From assembly GCA_013400975.1 (NCBI GenBank), contig WBMZ01002669.1, positions 62,001 through 126,000 of the forward strand: a DNA stretch of 64,000 bases, given 5' to 3'. The translations under genes and the position numbers were made by a program. This stretch comes from Atrichornis clamosus. Its lineage: Eukaryota > Chordata > Aves > Passeriformes > Menuridae. Position 1 is the first letter of the stretch, and each line of letters starts with the position of its first letter. Of the stretch, positions 55,001 through 64,000 are shown piece by piece. The notes beneath the pieces were generated by a model, which did no database searches, was not told the DNA's origin, and saw only the letters and a list, made by a program, of their open reading frames with translations.

Positions 55001-56686
55001 GAATTCCGCATCTTTCAGCTCTTTACATCTGGCAGCACATCTTGAGCCAGGGTTGGTTTCTGGCTTATCTTCAGTGTGTGTCTCTTCCATTACTATCCAT
55101 GTTCACCAAGCTGTTAATGAGTTTTTAAGTCCTTTATTACCTCCTTTTTGTTCACTTTCCCCATGAAACAGCTCCTCACAGAAACAACAGGTGAATGCCT
55201 GTAATTATTCTGTTGCTATTCTCTGCATCCTTTTCAGTTCTGTTAGATCTCTCAAGATGGTCAAGGCCTCATTATCTCCATCAGAGCTGAGCACAGTTGT
55301 AAAGCTGTGGGCAAACAGGCATTTATACATACAATGATGGCACAATAATGTTTTCTCTTTCATTTTTAATTGGATTCCTGGTCACTGCTAATTCTAAATC
55401 TAATTTTTGTCTGCCAAGCATACATGCTTATTTATTTTCACAAAATTGTACTCATTAAACTCATCTGAGTGGCTATAGTCCATTTTGAACTTACTACTTA
55501 CTTTGTGAAGTTTATATTTTTCTTGACCTGTGTGCATTGCACGTCTCTAGATATAATTTAGTCTGTCAATTTATTGATAACTCAGTCAGGTCTTCAGCAT
55601 GTCTTGTAATTTTTCACAGTAAGCCACAGTAAGAAATTATTCAGGATGGTATAATTAAAACCCTTTCTTTCCCAGGTTACTTACAAATACGCTGAACAAT
55701 ATGTCAACAAAAATACCGCTAGAACTCCACATTTGACATCACTCCAGTGGATGACCTGATCATTTCTTGTTCGCTTCTTGCGGTTTAACCACCGACTTAC
55801 CTGTTCAAGACTTCTGTCATAATAAGGCTGTTGTTTTATAAAAGCATTGACTCAGGGTTGTGTGGGAATACAAAAGTGTTGTGGGAACCTCTCAAGAACC
55901 ATTCAGAGAACTCCAGCAGGGACTGTAAGGCAGAACTTCCCTTGTAAAAGCCACATGGATTCATGTTCAAATACTAATGTGTATTCTTCTACTGCGTGTG
56001 TAGGGATGGGATTAGGACAGCCAGGTGCATCAGCAACAGAAGGAAGAGAAGAGAAAATGTGGGGCTGTAGCCAAGTAGGACAGGGAACCTGGTAATAAAG
56101 GACACAAAATATAGTCAGTTCTGTCACAATATGGTGGCAATAACTTTCATTAGATACTTTCTTTTCCTGTTGGCCTTTAAGACAGCTGTGACAAGATAAA
56201 TATTACAGACCGGATTCCAGGACTTGGGGGAGAGGGCTAAGTCAAATTCAGTATTCATTTTTGAAACTGTTGAAGTAAGCATAATATGAGTCAGGCTTGA
56301 AAAAATTGCCATTCACTCCCCTGCTAAAAGTTACTGCAAGACTTCATAATTTTTTATGGCTTCTTAATGATACTAAAAATTTCAGTACTTATAAAAGGAG
56401 ACAGGGGAAGGCATTTTTGCGACTAACTGAAGATAAAATCTTAGTATGCTTTTGTCTTAGATATCATAATGCTGCTTGTACATTTACCAGAAGTTCACAT
56501 CCTCATTTTAGTAACCTGATTTTTTGTTTGTAAATGTAAAAGCAACTTTAGAATTTGAAATAGTATTTTCCATAAAATTTTAGACTTACTGGGTTTTTTT
56601 CTTTTACAGTACTCATACCCAGAAAAGATCTGCTACAAGACAACACTCCTTACTTAGATAAACCAACAAAAAAGCAAGAATCCTGA
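49008..56686 (+). CDS. LYRM7: LYRM7 (MZM1-like), LYR-motif complex III assembly factor (five coding exons)
   Basis: Joining 49008-49025, 51121-51193, 51539-51609, 54068-54149 and 56610-56686 gives 321 bases: 106 residues plus a stop, against about 104 in mammals. Known role: a mitochondrial matrix chaperone that binds and stabilises the Rieske iron-sulfur subunit UQCRFS1 before its insertion into respiratory complex III. The N-terminal LYR-type helix is visible as VLKLFKLLHRTR (residues 7-18), with LHR where other family members have LYR. Later blocks INEEFRNN, LRTSVIQ and PRKDLL match the family. The start has a strong Kozak context (GCCGCCATGG). Frame is kept only if intron 1 uses a GC donor (CAG|GCGAGT). 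It is divergent from HINT1, with about 4 kb between the two start codons. Confidence 0.95.
49026..51120 (+). other. LYRM7: LYRM7 intron 1 (GC-AG type)
   Basis: A 2,095-base intron starting GCGAGT and ending TTGGCAG. It contains an antisense CR1 fragment at 49494-49812. The rest is AT-rich with nothing recognised. Confidence 0.75.
49494..49812 (-). mobile_element. CR1 LINE 3' fragment in LYRM7 intron 1
   Basis: Antisense CR1 3' region. GTTGGAAGGGAACCACGAGG marks the 3' end, followed by GGGGAGCCTGTTCCAGTGCC and CAGGCCATTCCCTCGGGTCC. It is oriented against LYRM7 transcription and 5'-truncated. Confidence 0.92.
51121..51193 (+). CDS. LYRM7: LYRM7 coding exon 2
   Basis: Encodes the LYR-type helix from VLKLFKLLH to NDSKALE and leaves one base (G) for the next codon. 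Acceptor TTGGCAG precedes it and donor GTGAGA follows. Confidence 0.95.
51194..51538 (+). other. LYRM7: LYRM7 intron 2
   Basis: A short 345-base GT-AG intron. No repeat recognised. Confidence 0.85.
51539..51609 (+). CDS. LYRM7: LYRM7 coding exon 3
   Basis: Encodes AARQKINEEFRNNRDETS through KINE, completing the split alanine codon. The acceptor TTTTTTAG is strong. The donor GTATTT is weaker than consensus. It ends in phase 0. Confidence 0.95.
51610..54067 (+). other. LYRM7: LYRM7 intron 3
   Basis: A 2,458-base GT-AG intron. It is AT-rich and I recognised no certain repeat or exon. A slightly more GC-rich stretch near 53,160-53,350 could not be assigned. Confidence 0.8.
54068..54149 (+). CDS. 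LYRM7: LYRM7 coding exon 4
   Basis: Encodes LLKIASDVEVILRTSVIQ through DSDKI and leaves one base. The acceptor is CTACTAG and the donor GTGAGT is a perfect consensus. The LRTSVIQ block is characteristic of LYRM7. Confidence 0.95.
54150..56609 (+). other. LYRM7: LYRM7 intron 4
   Basis: A 2,460-base GT-AG intron. It holds what looks like a very old antisense CR1/L3-type LINE at about 55,180-55,800. The remainder is unassigned. Confidence 0.8.
55180..55800 (-). mobile_element. Possible ancient CR1/L3-type LINE in LYRM7 intron 4
   Basis: The stretch near 55,675-55,790 (ACAAATACGCTGAACAATAT, then CACTCCAGTGGATGACCTGA) resembles the antisense polymerase region of old amniote CR1/L3 LINEs. It is much more diverged than the other CR1 copies. 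Family and edges are uncertain. Confidence 0.4.
56610..56686 (+). CDS. LYRM7: LYRM7 coding exon 5 with stop codon
   Basis: Encodes VLIPRKDLLQDNTPYLD through KKQES, then TGA at 56684-56686. The acceptor CTTTTACAG follows a T-rich tract. The PRKDLL block matches the family C terminus. Confidence 0.95.
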
Positions 56687-56904
56687 GGAAATACAGTTAC
56701 CAGGAAAACAGAGACTGAAATCAACTCACTGATTTTATTGAGTGCTGTGGTATCATCATGCACTTATTCTGTGGAAGATATTAATGCATTCACAGAACCT
56801 AAAAGTACATTGCTGAATTGTGTTACTTCAGCCTGGAATGTTTCTGATTATGACAGCTATCAGACAGAGATTGTTTCCCAGCAATTCAGAGTTTTTCAAA
56901 GCTA

Positions 56905-57130
56905 AATAAAAATTAAATGAGGTCTTAATACAGATATTTATTTATAAGTTTATTTTCAATCATAAGCTTCTTTGAAGTAATGAAAAAACATCTTGTGACA
57001 CTTAACATTAAATTTATGCTTTGCACCAAAAGCGTGTTTTCTGAAGTGGTTGTTGATTGTACACTTGTATACTGTGATGCTTGAGAGAGTTCTTAAGGTT
57101 TATCTGAATAAATTATTTGTGTTTTACAGA
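56905..57130 (+). terminator. LYRM7: LYRM7 3' UTR polyadenylation signals
   Basis: AATAAA occurs at 56905-56910 and again at 57107-57112, the second followed by a T/G-rich stretch typical of a cleavage region. They predict 3' UTRs of about 240 or 440 bases, so two transcript ends are possible. Confidence 0.65.
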
Positions 57131-59307
57131 TGGGAGTGCATGTCTAGTGTTTTTCTTCTCCTACACACTTTGGAATGAGCAGGAATGTTAGGGTTTGAGT
57201 TCTTACATGACAGCACGAGAGAACCCAGCCACGAAGACTAAGATACTTGTTTAGGTCATACAGTTTATGAATTTATGGTTTGTGTTTTAGCCAGTAGTCG
57301 TTGAGTGATTTTCCAAAGAAAAGAGCCTTGCTGCTTAGTTGCAAGTGTTCTAACTTGCCTAGAGTGAATATATGAAGAGTTTAATTAGTAAACCCTAATC
57401 ACTAGCATTATTTAAAAAGGAGACTTACTTGCTTCTTGTGGAATTAATCACAAGGATCTGTTCCCTTCCTTTTTAATTGGAATGAGGTATAACTGCAGTG
57501 ATACGTGGAATCTTCCCTGTGTGAAATTGGTAACCGGCACCATACAAATATCTCAGTACCTCACACAGGAGTGAGGTGGTTCAGTAGTACCTCTCAGCTC
57601 GCTTGTAAGTCTCAGTGATCCTGTTTATTTTAAGTGAGCCTCCAAGATGTCAAAGTTGCATATCCATGTGCTTTCTGATATGTCTTCACTGGCTGAGTAA
57701 CGTGCCTTCATCCAGTCTCTTTTCCTCACACAGCATATCAGTGTGCTAAGTACTTCAAAACTGTTGCCTCTGGCTGCCATGGGCGGGGTGGCCAGCAGCA
57801 AACACAGCTATCAGTAACCCTGTTTCAGTTGCTCTGATTCTCACTGACTGTAGCTAAAAGGCAGCACATGATGGGAAATAGAATGAAATGCCTGCAGTTC
57901 TTGCCATTTGTTGTGGTCTGGTGGCTCCACTACAGAACAAATGTCTGAGTCTGTAGGGGATGTCCTGTTACAGGCCCCTGGTGTTGTTTACTTCCCTAAG
58001 GACAAGCTATATTCTATGTCTGGTGTCCCGTCCTTCTGCAGCCTGCCTACGTTGACTTTTTTTTCCCTGTAAGGACCATAGAAGAGGTGTGCACGAGAGA
58101 GAGAGAAAATAGAAGGTAGTTGCAAATATAAAGAGAAAACAAAACAGAGCATTGCCTCAAGCAAAGTGACTAACTTTTGAACAGAAGTAATTGAACGGGG
58201 ATCTGGCAAGACTGGCAAATTATACAACCATTAAGGTATACATCCCATGGCATGTCGGATTTGGGGGTAATTCACCTCTCATAGCCACTGCTTTAGGCTG
58301 TGGGCCTAGCCTTCAGATCAATTTCATAGAATTGAGGCCTGGTAAGTTTTCACTCTTTCAGTGTTGATGTAAATAAATAGTATTGCCCGTTATCTTGCAA
58401 AATATGTAGTAAAAGGCTTTAGTGATGCCAGCAGTAGATGGTAGTCTGCTATATGGTGTTTGAGGAAGCCACAAGTGGAGAAATTTTTCATGTGACTGTT
58501 GCTTTGTTATTGTTCTGTTGTCATGTGTTTCAGGGTTTTATTTTTAGTAAGAACACATTAGTAGAAATATAGTACGGAAGTGTCCACTTACAGGATCAAG
58601 CTTGCATTTCAGCGGGCATTTGTGTGCTTCATCTTACCCCTGTCTTGAATACTCATAATAAAAATACAGAATGAGTCACTTGAATAACATAACAAAACTG
58701 GTGAAAATAAAGTACATGGTAAAAAAAGTAGTTGGCACAGTTTAATGGCCTTAAGAATGATTCTTCTAACACTCCTGTGCAGTATGTTTATGGTCTGTGC
58801 ATTAGCATTCCATATTCCTGCTGTCCTTGTGCATTCCTGGGCAGCAAAGACAAACCAAAATTTGCAGTGTTTAGATTATGAAAATCAAGGTGATACAAAA
58901 AAGGCTATTGTTATAAGAGGCTGACAGGTCTATTCCTTACTCTTATTCAATGTGATCTTAACTAGGAATCCAGGGAGTGTCTAGACCAGGATGAAATAGG
59001 AATCCAAATATATTATTGAATCTAAAAGTGTCTCAGACTTGGTAGCTGTCTGGGCTCAGCCAGGGTTCGTTTTTTTCAAATTTAACTTATCAGTCTTGAA
59101 AGACTCTCACAAACCTGCTTAATGAGGAGCAAGTAATTAAAGGCTTCTTTGTGCTAGTTGGTCGTAGCGACTGTTCCTCTTCCTCTTATTTCATGCTTAC
59201 CTGTTGGTTCACATTCCAGAACCCAGCCATCTCCCCAGTTCCCATTTCCTTTTTTAATTTCACTCTGGGTGGTAATGTGTTATTGATACCACTGGCTTTT
59301 TTGCTCA

Positions 59308-59340
59308 TATATATATATTTTTTTTTTAATTTTTTTTTTG
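59308..59340. repeat. (AT)n and poly-T low-complexity tract
   Basis: ATATATATAT followed by long T runs broken by AA. Confidence 0.85.
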
Positions 59341-59594
59341 TTACTGCCAGTAATCAATAATAAACAAAAAGACAGGAACTACTGTTGCAATCCCTCTGCA
59401 AAGTTTGAAGTGTTAGCTGAAACTGTTCAAGGCATTACAGGGATTTCCACTTAATGGCTTGGAAGGGGAAAAGTTTGATTCTTTACAACAGAAACTGTAG
59501 TTGAATAGGCTCACAATCACACAATTTAATCACATTAAAGTTTTTCAGGTTTACCAGAACTGCAGAATTTTGAAATCAAATGTATGTGCTTTTC

Positions 59595-59632
59595 CATCCT
59601 ATAAGATATCGTCCATCCTAAAAGATATCATC
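59595..59632. repeat. 19-bp tandem duplication
   Basis: Two adjacent 19-base copies starting CATCCT and containing AAGATATC, differing at two bases, followed by a third partial CATCCT. Confidence 0.9.
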
Positions 59633-59689
59633 CATCCTTAAATGTAATAGCTCTTTAAACTGTAGTTTGATCATGTCTGTGTCAAAAAA

Positions 59690-59910
59690 GTCCGTAGAGG
59701 TCTTCTGCAGGCAGACAGGAAGTGCTCTTGGAAAGGCCCCAGTGCTTGTTCCGATCTGCTGCAGTTCGGGTGCCAGAGCCGAGGGGTCAGTCTGGCCTGA
59801 CCACTGCACGGTGCTGTGCCGAGGTGTGTCCGTGAGCTGTGCAGAGCCGGTAGCAGTAGTGCTCAGCAGGACCCAGTGCTTCACAGGCGGGTTTCCGCTC
59901 TGCTCGAGGT
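59690..59910. other. GC-rich block, possible untranslated exon or regulatory element
   Basis: About a dozen CpG in 220 bases, ending in CTCGAG|GTAGGC, which could serve as a plus-strand splice donor. Open frames exist on both strands but none is recognised. In mammals CDC42SE2 lies downstream of LYRM7 on this strand, so a 5' untranslated exon is conceivable. There is no direct proof. Confidence 0.25.
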
Positions 59911-61004
59911 AGGCACGTGCATACAGAGTTTGGCAGAACAGATGTCACCTCAATGAGGTCATGTAGCAGAATTCTAAGCACCTGAGCTTTTGTCATTGTC
60001 TCCCAGATAAGTGTCTGTTTGAGCCTTCTGCCTTGGTATGCTCTTTCATAAAGTGTTGACTTCATATACACTGCAGCTTTATTGAAAGCATAGAATACAT
60101 CAAAGAGTATTTCTTAAGTATCCAGTTTTGGTCTTGTGCTAACCACCTTTCCCTCTCCTTTATTAACAGTTTCAAAATAAAAGGTTTCTTCGTTGTTTTT
60201 TTCTGCAAGCAGTAGATGAGGATGGGGGTCAAGCATGGTATTAGTATGTTTGCTGTAGCCTGATGTTCATAAAACACACATGATAGATTCAATCTGTGAA
60301 TTGATTTTGTTTGTATGGGTAGGATTTGTGTTGAACTTGTTATGGTTTCAGGTGAAACAAGGTGGTTTTTCTAATTTAGCAGGGGCGAATTAATCTCCTT
60401 CTCTGTTCCTGTGCACTTTGGTAAAGGAAGCATTGAGTTTCTATTTTTGCAGGGAGTGCTTTTTAACCACAAAGTGATTTTACAAGGAGTTGATCTGGAA
60501 GTAGCATTAAAAGTTTAATATGGAAAAGTGGCTTGTACCTTCCCTGGGGAGCTGAGTTCACAGGCAGTTTTTCAGGTAATATGAGATCAGCAAACCTGTG
60601 GCAACTTCAGTGACATTAGCATTTATTCTTTTTCTTCAAGGTCCTGCCAGTGAAGGAGCTGGAGTAATCTGAATGCTGCATAAAATTATCAGTACTGTTT
60701 GTATCACACTGGACTTGTAAATACAGCTTCAAGTACTGGCAGTTCTTTAAACTTCCTTTATGAAAGGAAAAAAATATTGACAATTGAACACTAAAAATAA
60801 AGGCTGACCAGCTAACAGGAAGAGCTGAGTCCTAATACTTCCCAGCCTTAGGTAACTCTTTCCAAAATACTTACAAAATTTAATCCTAAACTCTGAAGTT
60901 TGGTAGGCTGTCAAATCTTTGATCTTTAGTCTTATGGGAAAATAATTGCTTAACACAAAGCATAAATAGGAACACAAATTGCGTATTAAGGTTAGTATTC
61001 AGTA

Positions 61005-61485
61005 TTAAGGACACTGAGGTACTGGAGCATGTCCAGAGAAGGGCAACAAGGCCCACGAAGGATGCAGAAAACATGGTATATGAGGAGTTGCTGAGGTAAC
61101 TGCTGGTGTTTAGTCTCCAGAAGAGGAGGCTCAGGGGTCCCTCATCTCTCTCTACAGCTCCCTGACAGGAGGGTGTGGTGAGGTGGGGATCGGCCTCTTC
61201 TGCTCTGCCTGCAGTGAGAGGACCAGAGGAAATGGCATTCAGCTGAGATGGGGGAGTATTCAGATTGGATATTAGAACAAAGTTTTTCACTGGTGTTCAG
61301 ACATGGGAATAGGTTGTCCTGGGAGGTAGTGGAGTCACCATTCCTGGAGGTGTTTAAAAGGCATCTGGATTTGGCACTGGGTGACGTGGTTTAGTGGTGT
61401 AGGGGTTACAGAGGTAGAGCTGGGTTGATGGTTGGATTGGATGATCTTAGAGGTCTCTTCCAACCTTGATGATTCTATGATTTCA
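61005..61485 (+). mobile_element. CR1 LINE 3' fragment
   Basis: Carries CAGAGAAGGGCAACAAGGCC, GGAGGCTCAGGGGTCCCTCA, the TGATCTTAGAGGTCTCTTCC segment and the 3' end TGATTCTATGATTTCACAG. It is 5'-truncated and non-coding. Confidence 0.92.
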
Positions 61486-64000
61486 CAGTTACAAAGTTTT
61501 AATATTTTGATAGTAGGAATCCAGTCATCTTTGAGGGTAAAGTATGTATAGCTTCTATGGGCTAAAGCTGTGGTATAGACATTCAAATAATTAATTCTGT
61601 TGAAAGACTTCACTAGTGAAGCTTTTATGATAGATTTATTAAGTTTTTCATAATTCTGGTTTGCCATTACTGTCTGCCAGCAAGAATAAGTCTGAAGAGT
61701 GGAAAAGACAGGAATGTTATTTCTTTATACTTTGAAAAACAGCAACAGGTTTAAATAATTTGCTCTTTTTGAAAGCAAATATTTCCATTTAGTTAGAACT
61801 TCAGTAATCCGGTTTGCCTCAGATGGAGGAGTAAAAGCATCTACTTTTCAAATGGTGCTTTCCTTTTTCTTGCAGTACGTCCCTCGGCTTTTCATCTCAT
61901 CTACAGAAAAGGCTATGGCTTCAATCCAGGATTAGTCGGGGTTAAATAAACAGCTGGTGAAACTGTGGGCTCTTGAACATGGGGGACAGGATGGCGTGCT
62001 TTGTGTTAGGCCACAGAAGTGGGAAGGGTGCTACTGTTGCCCCTGCTGCTGTAGCAGCAGCACCCTGTTCCCTGAGGAGGTCGGTGGCAGTGGATGAAGG
62101 TTGGCTCAGCTGCCCTGAACCACCCGTTCCAGCTGAAAGGCATCTCCATAGCTGAGCATGGGAACTTTGTCACTCTGCTCCCTGTGCACTAGAACTGTGG
62201 TAGTCAAAACAAGCAGGCAGTGACCCGTACAATAATCTGCGCTTTTTCCAGTCAGTTTGTAAAGGAAAAAGTGAAAAGGTCATTCCAGTGCTTCCTTCCC
62301 ATTCCATGTGAGTAGTTATTAAGTGGTCTGTTGGTGTCCACCTGCAGATGAGCCAGCACTGATGTTGCTGAGTGGGTCTTTTATCGGTCCACTTGTGTGT
62401 CTTCTGTTTGGGAGGGCTGCTATCCTTTTTTTCAGATATTCTCCTGATGCTTAGAGGTACAGTCTGAAGTCAGTTTCCTGGAGGATTTTTGGAGACTCAG
62501 CACAAACTGCCCATGAAAAAATAAGTGCCTTTAAGGACCAGGGAGGGACAAATCTGTGTTTTTCACATATAGCTGTTTCTATCCGTGTCACAAGGGGAAG
62601 AGGGGGTCTTTCAGGCTGTAATGCCTTTGGATGTGATTTCAAAGGCTACATCCCAGAGACAGTAACCATTGCAGCAGTTTGCCCTGTTATACTGTAACAT
62701 GTTACTTATATAGTACTGGGAAGGGGCAAAGGAAGAATTCCTACCCAGCTGAAAACAGCCCCTGAAGGAATTTCCCTTTAATGTTAAGAATATGCCACAT
62801 TTTTTTTCACTATTATTAAATTATGCATGTGGTTTCCTCAGTAGTTTTTCTCCAAACATGCTTTGTGGAAATACAAGCAGGCAAGTGGTCTCACTGGACC
62901 CTGCAGTATTGTCCAATAGTAGCTAAGTCTGACTTCTGTCAAACCAATAAATGAAGCCCAAAATGAATGAGCATATGAATGAGAGTATTAAAATGCATAG
63001 AAGGAAGAGTGAATGGGATAAATCAATATTAATGGCTAATTTTGCACTAGTAAAACAAAAATTTCGGTGTACTAAATGTTTCTTCAAACAATTTTCCTCT
63101 ATTGATAAATGTCAGATTTACATTGTTTAATTATAGTCTGTAGTGCAAACTGGAGGTGAAAAGAAGACTGATTATGTTTAGACTAAAGAGGAACAGAGGA
63201 TTGAATAGAGAAATAGTAAAGGCAAAGAGTTTATTTAATTTGTGCTTGGTCTGGCTTCATTGCAATCATAATTAGGACTGCAGCATGTTCCGGAAGTAAC
63301 TTTGAACAGAAGTGTTTTGGGTCCACTTCATGTTTTGCAGTCATTTTTCTGTGTAATTTTGCCTGTTTCTTCTTGACTTCAGTTGCGTTCAGTGGTACTT
63401 AGAAAAATAATTACTCAGTTGTGATAACTTGTGGAGATTTATGGCTGTATTTTTATTCCTTATGGAGAATGTAGGAAGAGAATTCCCCCTATAAGAGGAC
63501 TATAAAACTCTTAAGTGTTATGATGAGGAAGATCATATAAAAACTTCAATTGTACCCTTATTACTTTCTGGTAACATTGTAGATGTACACACATTAGGTA
63601 GTAAACTCTCAGCTTCTCACAGTTACATCAAAATATAGAACTAAATACATTATAAGCCTGCTAGGCATGAGAAAATGAAACATGGCAACTTATGTCAGGC
63701 TAACAGTACAAACTTTTAAAAAAAGAGGAGAAAAAGGACTCTAGGAATTGTGATGTTCCTTTTGCAAAGCCTATAATGTGTGTTTAGAGAAGAAGCCATG
63801 TAGGAAGGCCTCAGGTGGGCAGAACTGTGACAGGTACACTTCTCAGGACTGCTTTGCTTTACCTACTGCGTGAAAGGCAAAATTTAGGGAATTTATGACT
63901 CCAGTGACAAAACACTTGGCACGTAGTTGTAAAGGGTGCATTACCTGCCTTTGTCAGATGGGAAACATATGTTATGATGCACCAACTACATCAAATGATG
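61486..64000. other. Intergenic DNA at the right edge
   Basis: No CDC42SE2 coding exon or other gene recognised up to the window end. A slightly GC-richer patch lies near 61,960-62,150. Confidence 0.55.

Larger units (their letters stand above)
57131..61004. other. Intergenic DNA downstream of LYRM7
   Basis: No coding exon recognised. Holds the GC-rich block at 59.7 kb and low-complexity DNA at 59.3 kb. Confidence 0.55.

Noticed and set aside
57131..64000. Possible CDC42SE2 coding exon to the right of LYRM7, expected by synteny
   Set aside because: No translated segment in this interval resembles that protein. It probably lies beyond the window.

Overview
This window is avian nuclear DNA, most likely from a passerine or other neoavian bird, and by gene content from the Z chromosome. 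Three things support this: (1) two intact, intron-containing vertebrate genes, HINT1 and LYRM7; (2) many CR1 LINE fragments whose 3' ends carry the avian ATTCTATG-type octamer repeats; (3) ERVL-like and other solo LTRs of the kind common in songbird genomes. Two single N characters show it is draft assembly. Bacterial-type features are not expected and none were seen.

Layout. Positions 1-41,000 are a gene-poor, AT-rich desert. It holds scattered CR1 copies (11.9, 20.3, 27.0-28.8, 34.1-36.1, 38.4, 38.8 and 40.2 kb), three LTR-type insertions (9.77-10.49, 16.63-17.23 and 29.42-30.42 kb), and one unexplained CpG-rich block at 32.1-32.45 kb. HINT1 lies on the minus strand from about 41.1 to 45.0 kb, in three coding exons with a CpG-rich promoter carrying two CCAAT boxes. 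A 4-kb spacer with two CR1 copies and a possible old LTR separates it from LYRM7, which lies on the plus strand from 49.0 to 57.1 kb in five coding exons. From 57.1 kb to the end there is no recognised coding exon, one CR1 at 61.0-61.5 kb and a small GC-rich block near 59.7-59.9 kb.

Genes and context. HINT1 (histidine-triad nucleotide phosphoramidase) and LYRM7 (mitochondrial complex III assembly factor) are head to head, the same divergent order as in mammals, where CDC42SE2 follows LYRM7. The HINT1 copy has an intact histidine triad, so it is the Z-type gene and not the altered W-linked HINTW. They act in unrelated pathways and share only genomic position.

The most useful observations are: a GC-AG first intron required to keep LYRM7 in frame; a solo LTR with a perfect 5-bp target duplication; both assembly Ns lying between direct repeats, which suggests uncollapsed contig joins; and an orphan CpG block in the desert. 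I found no convincing new multi-gene system.
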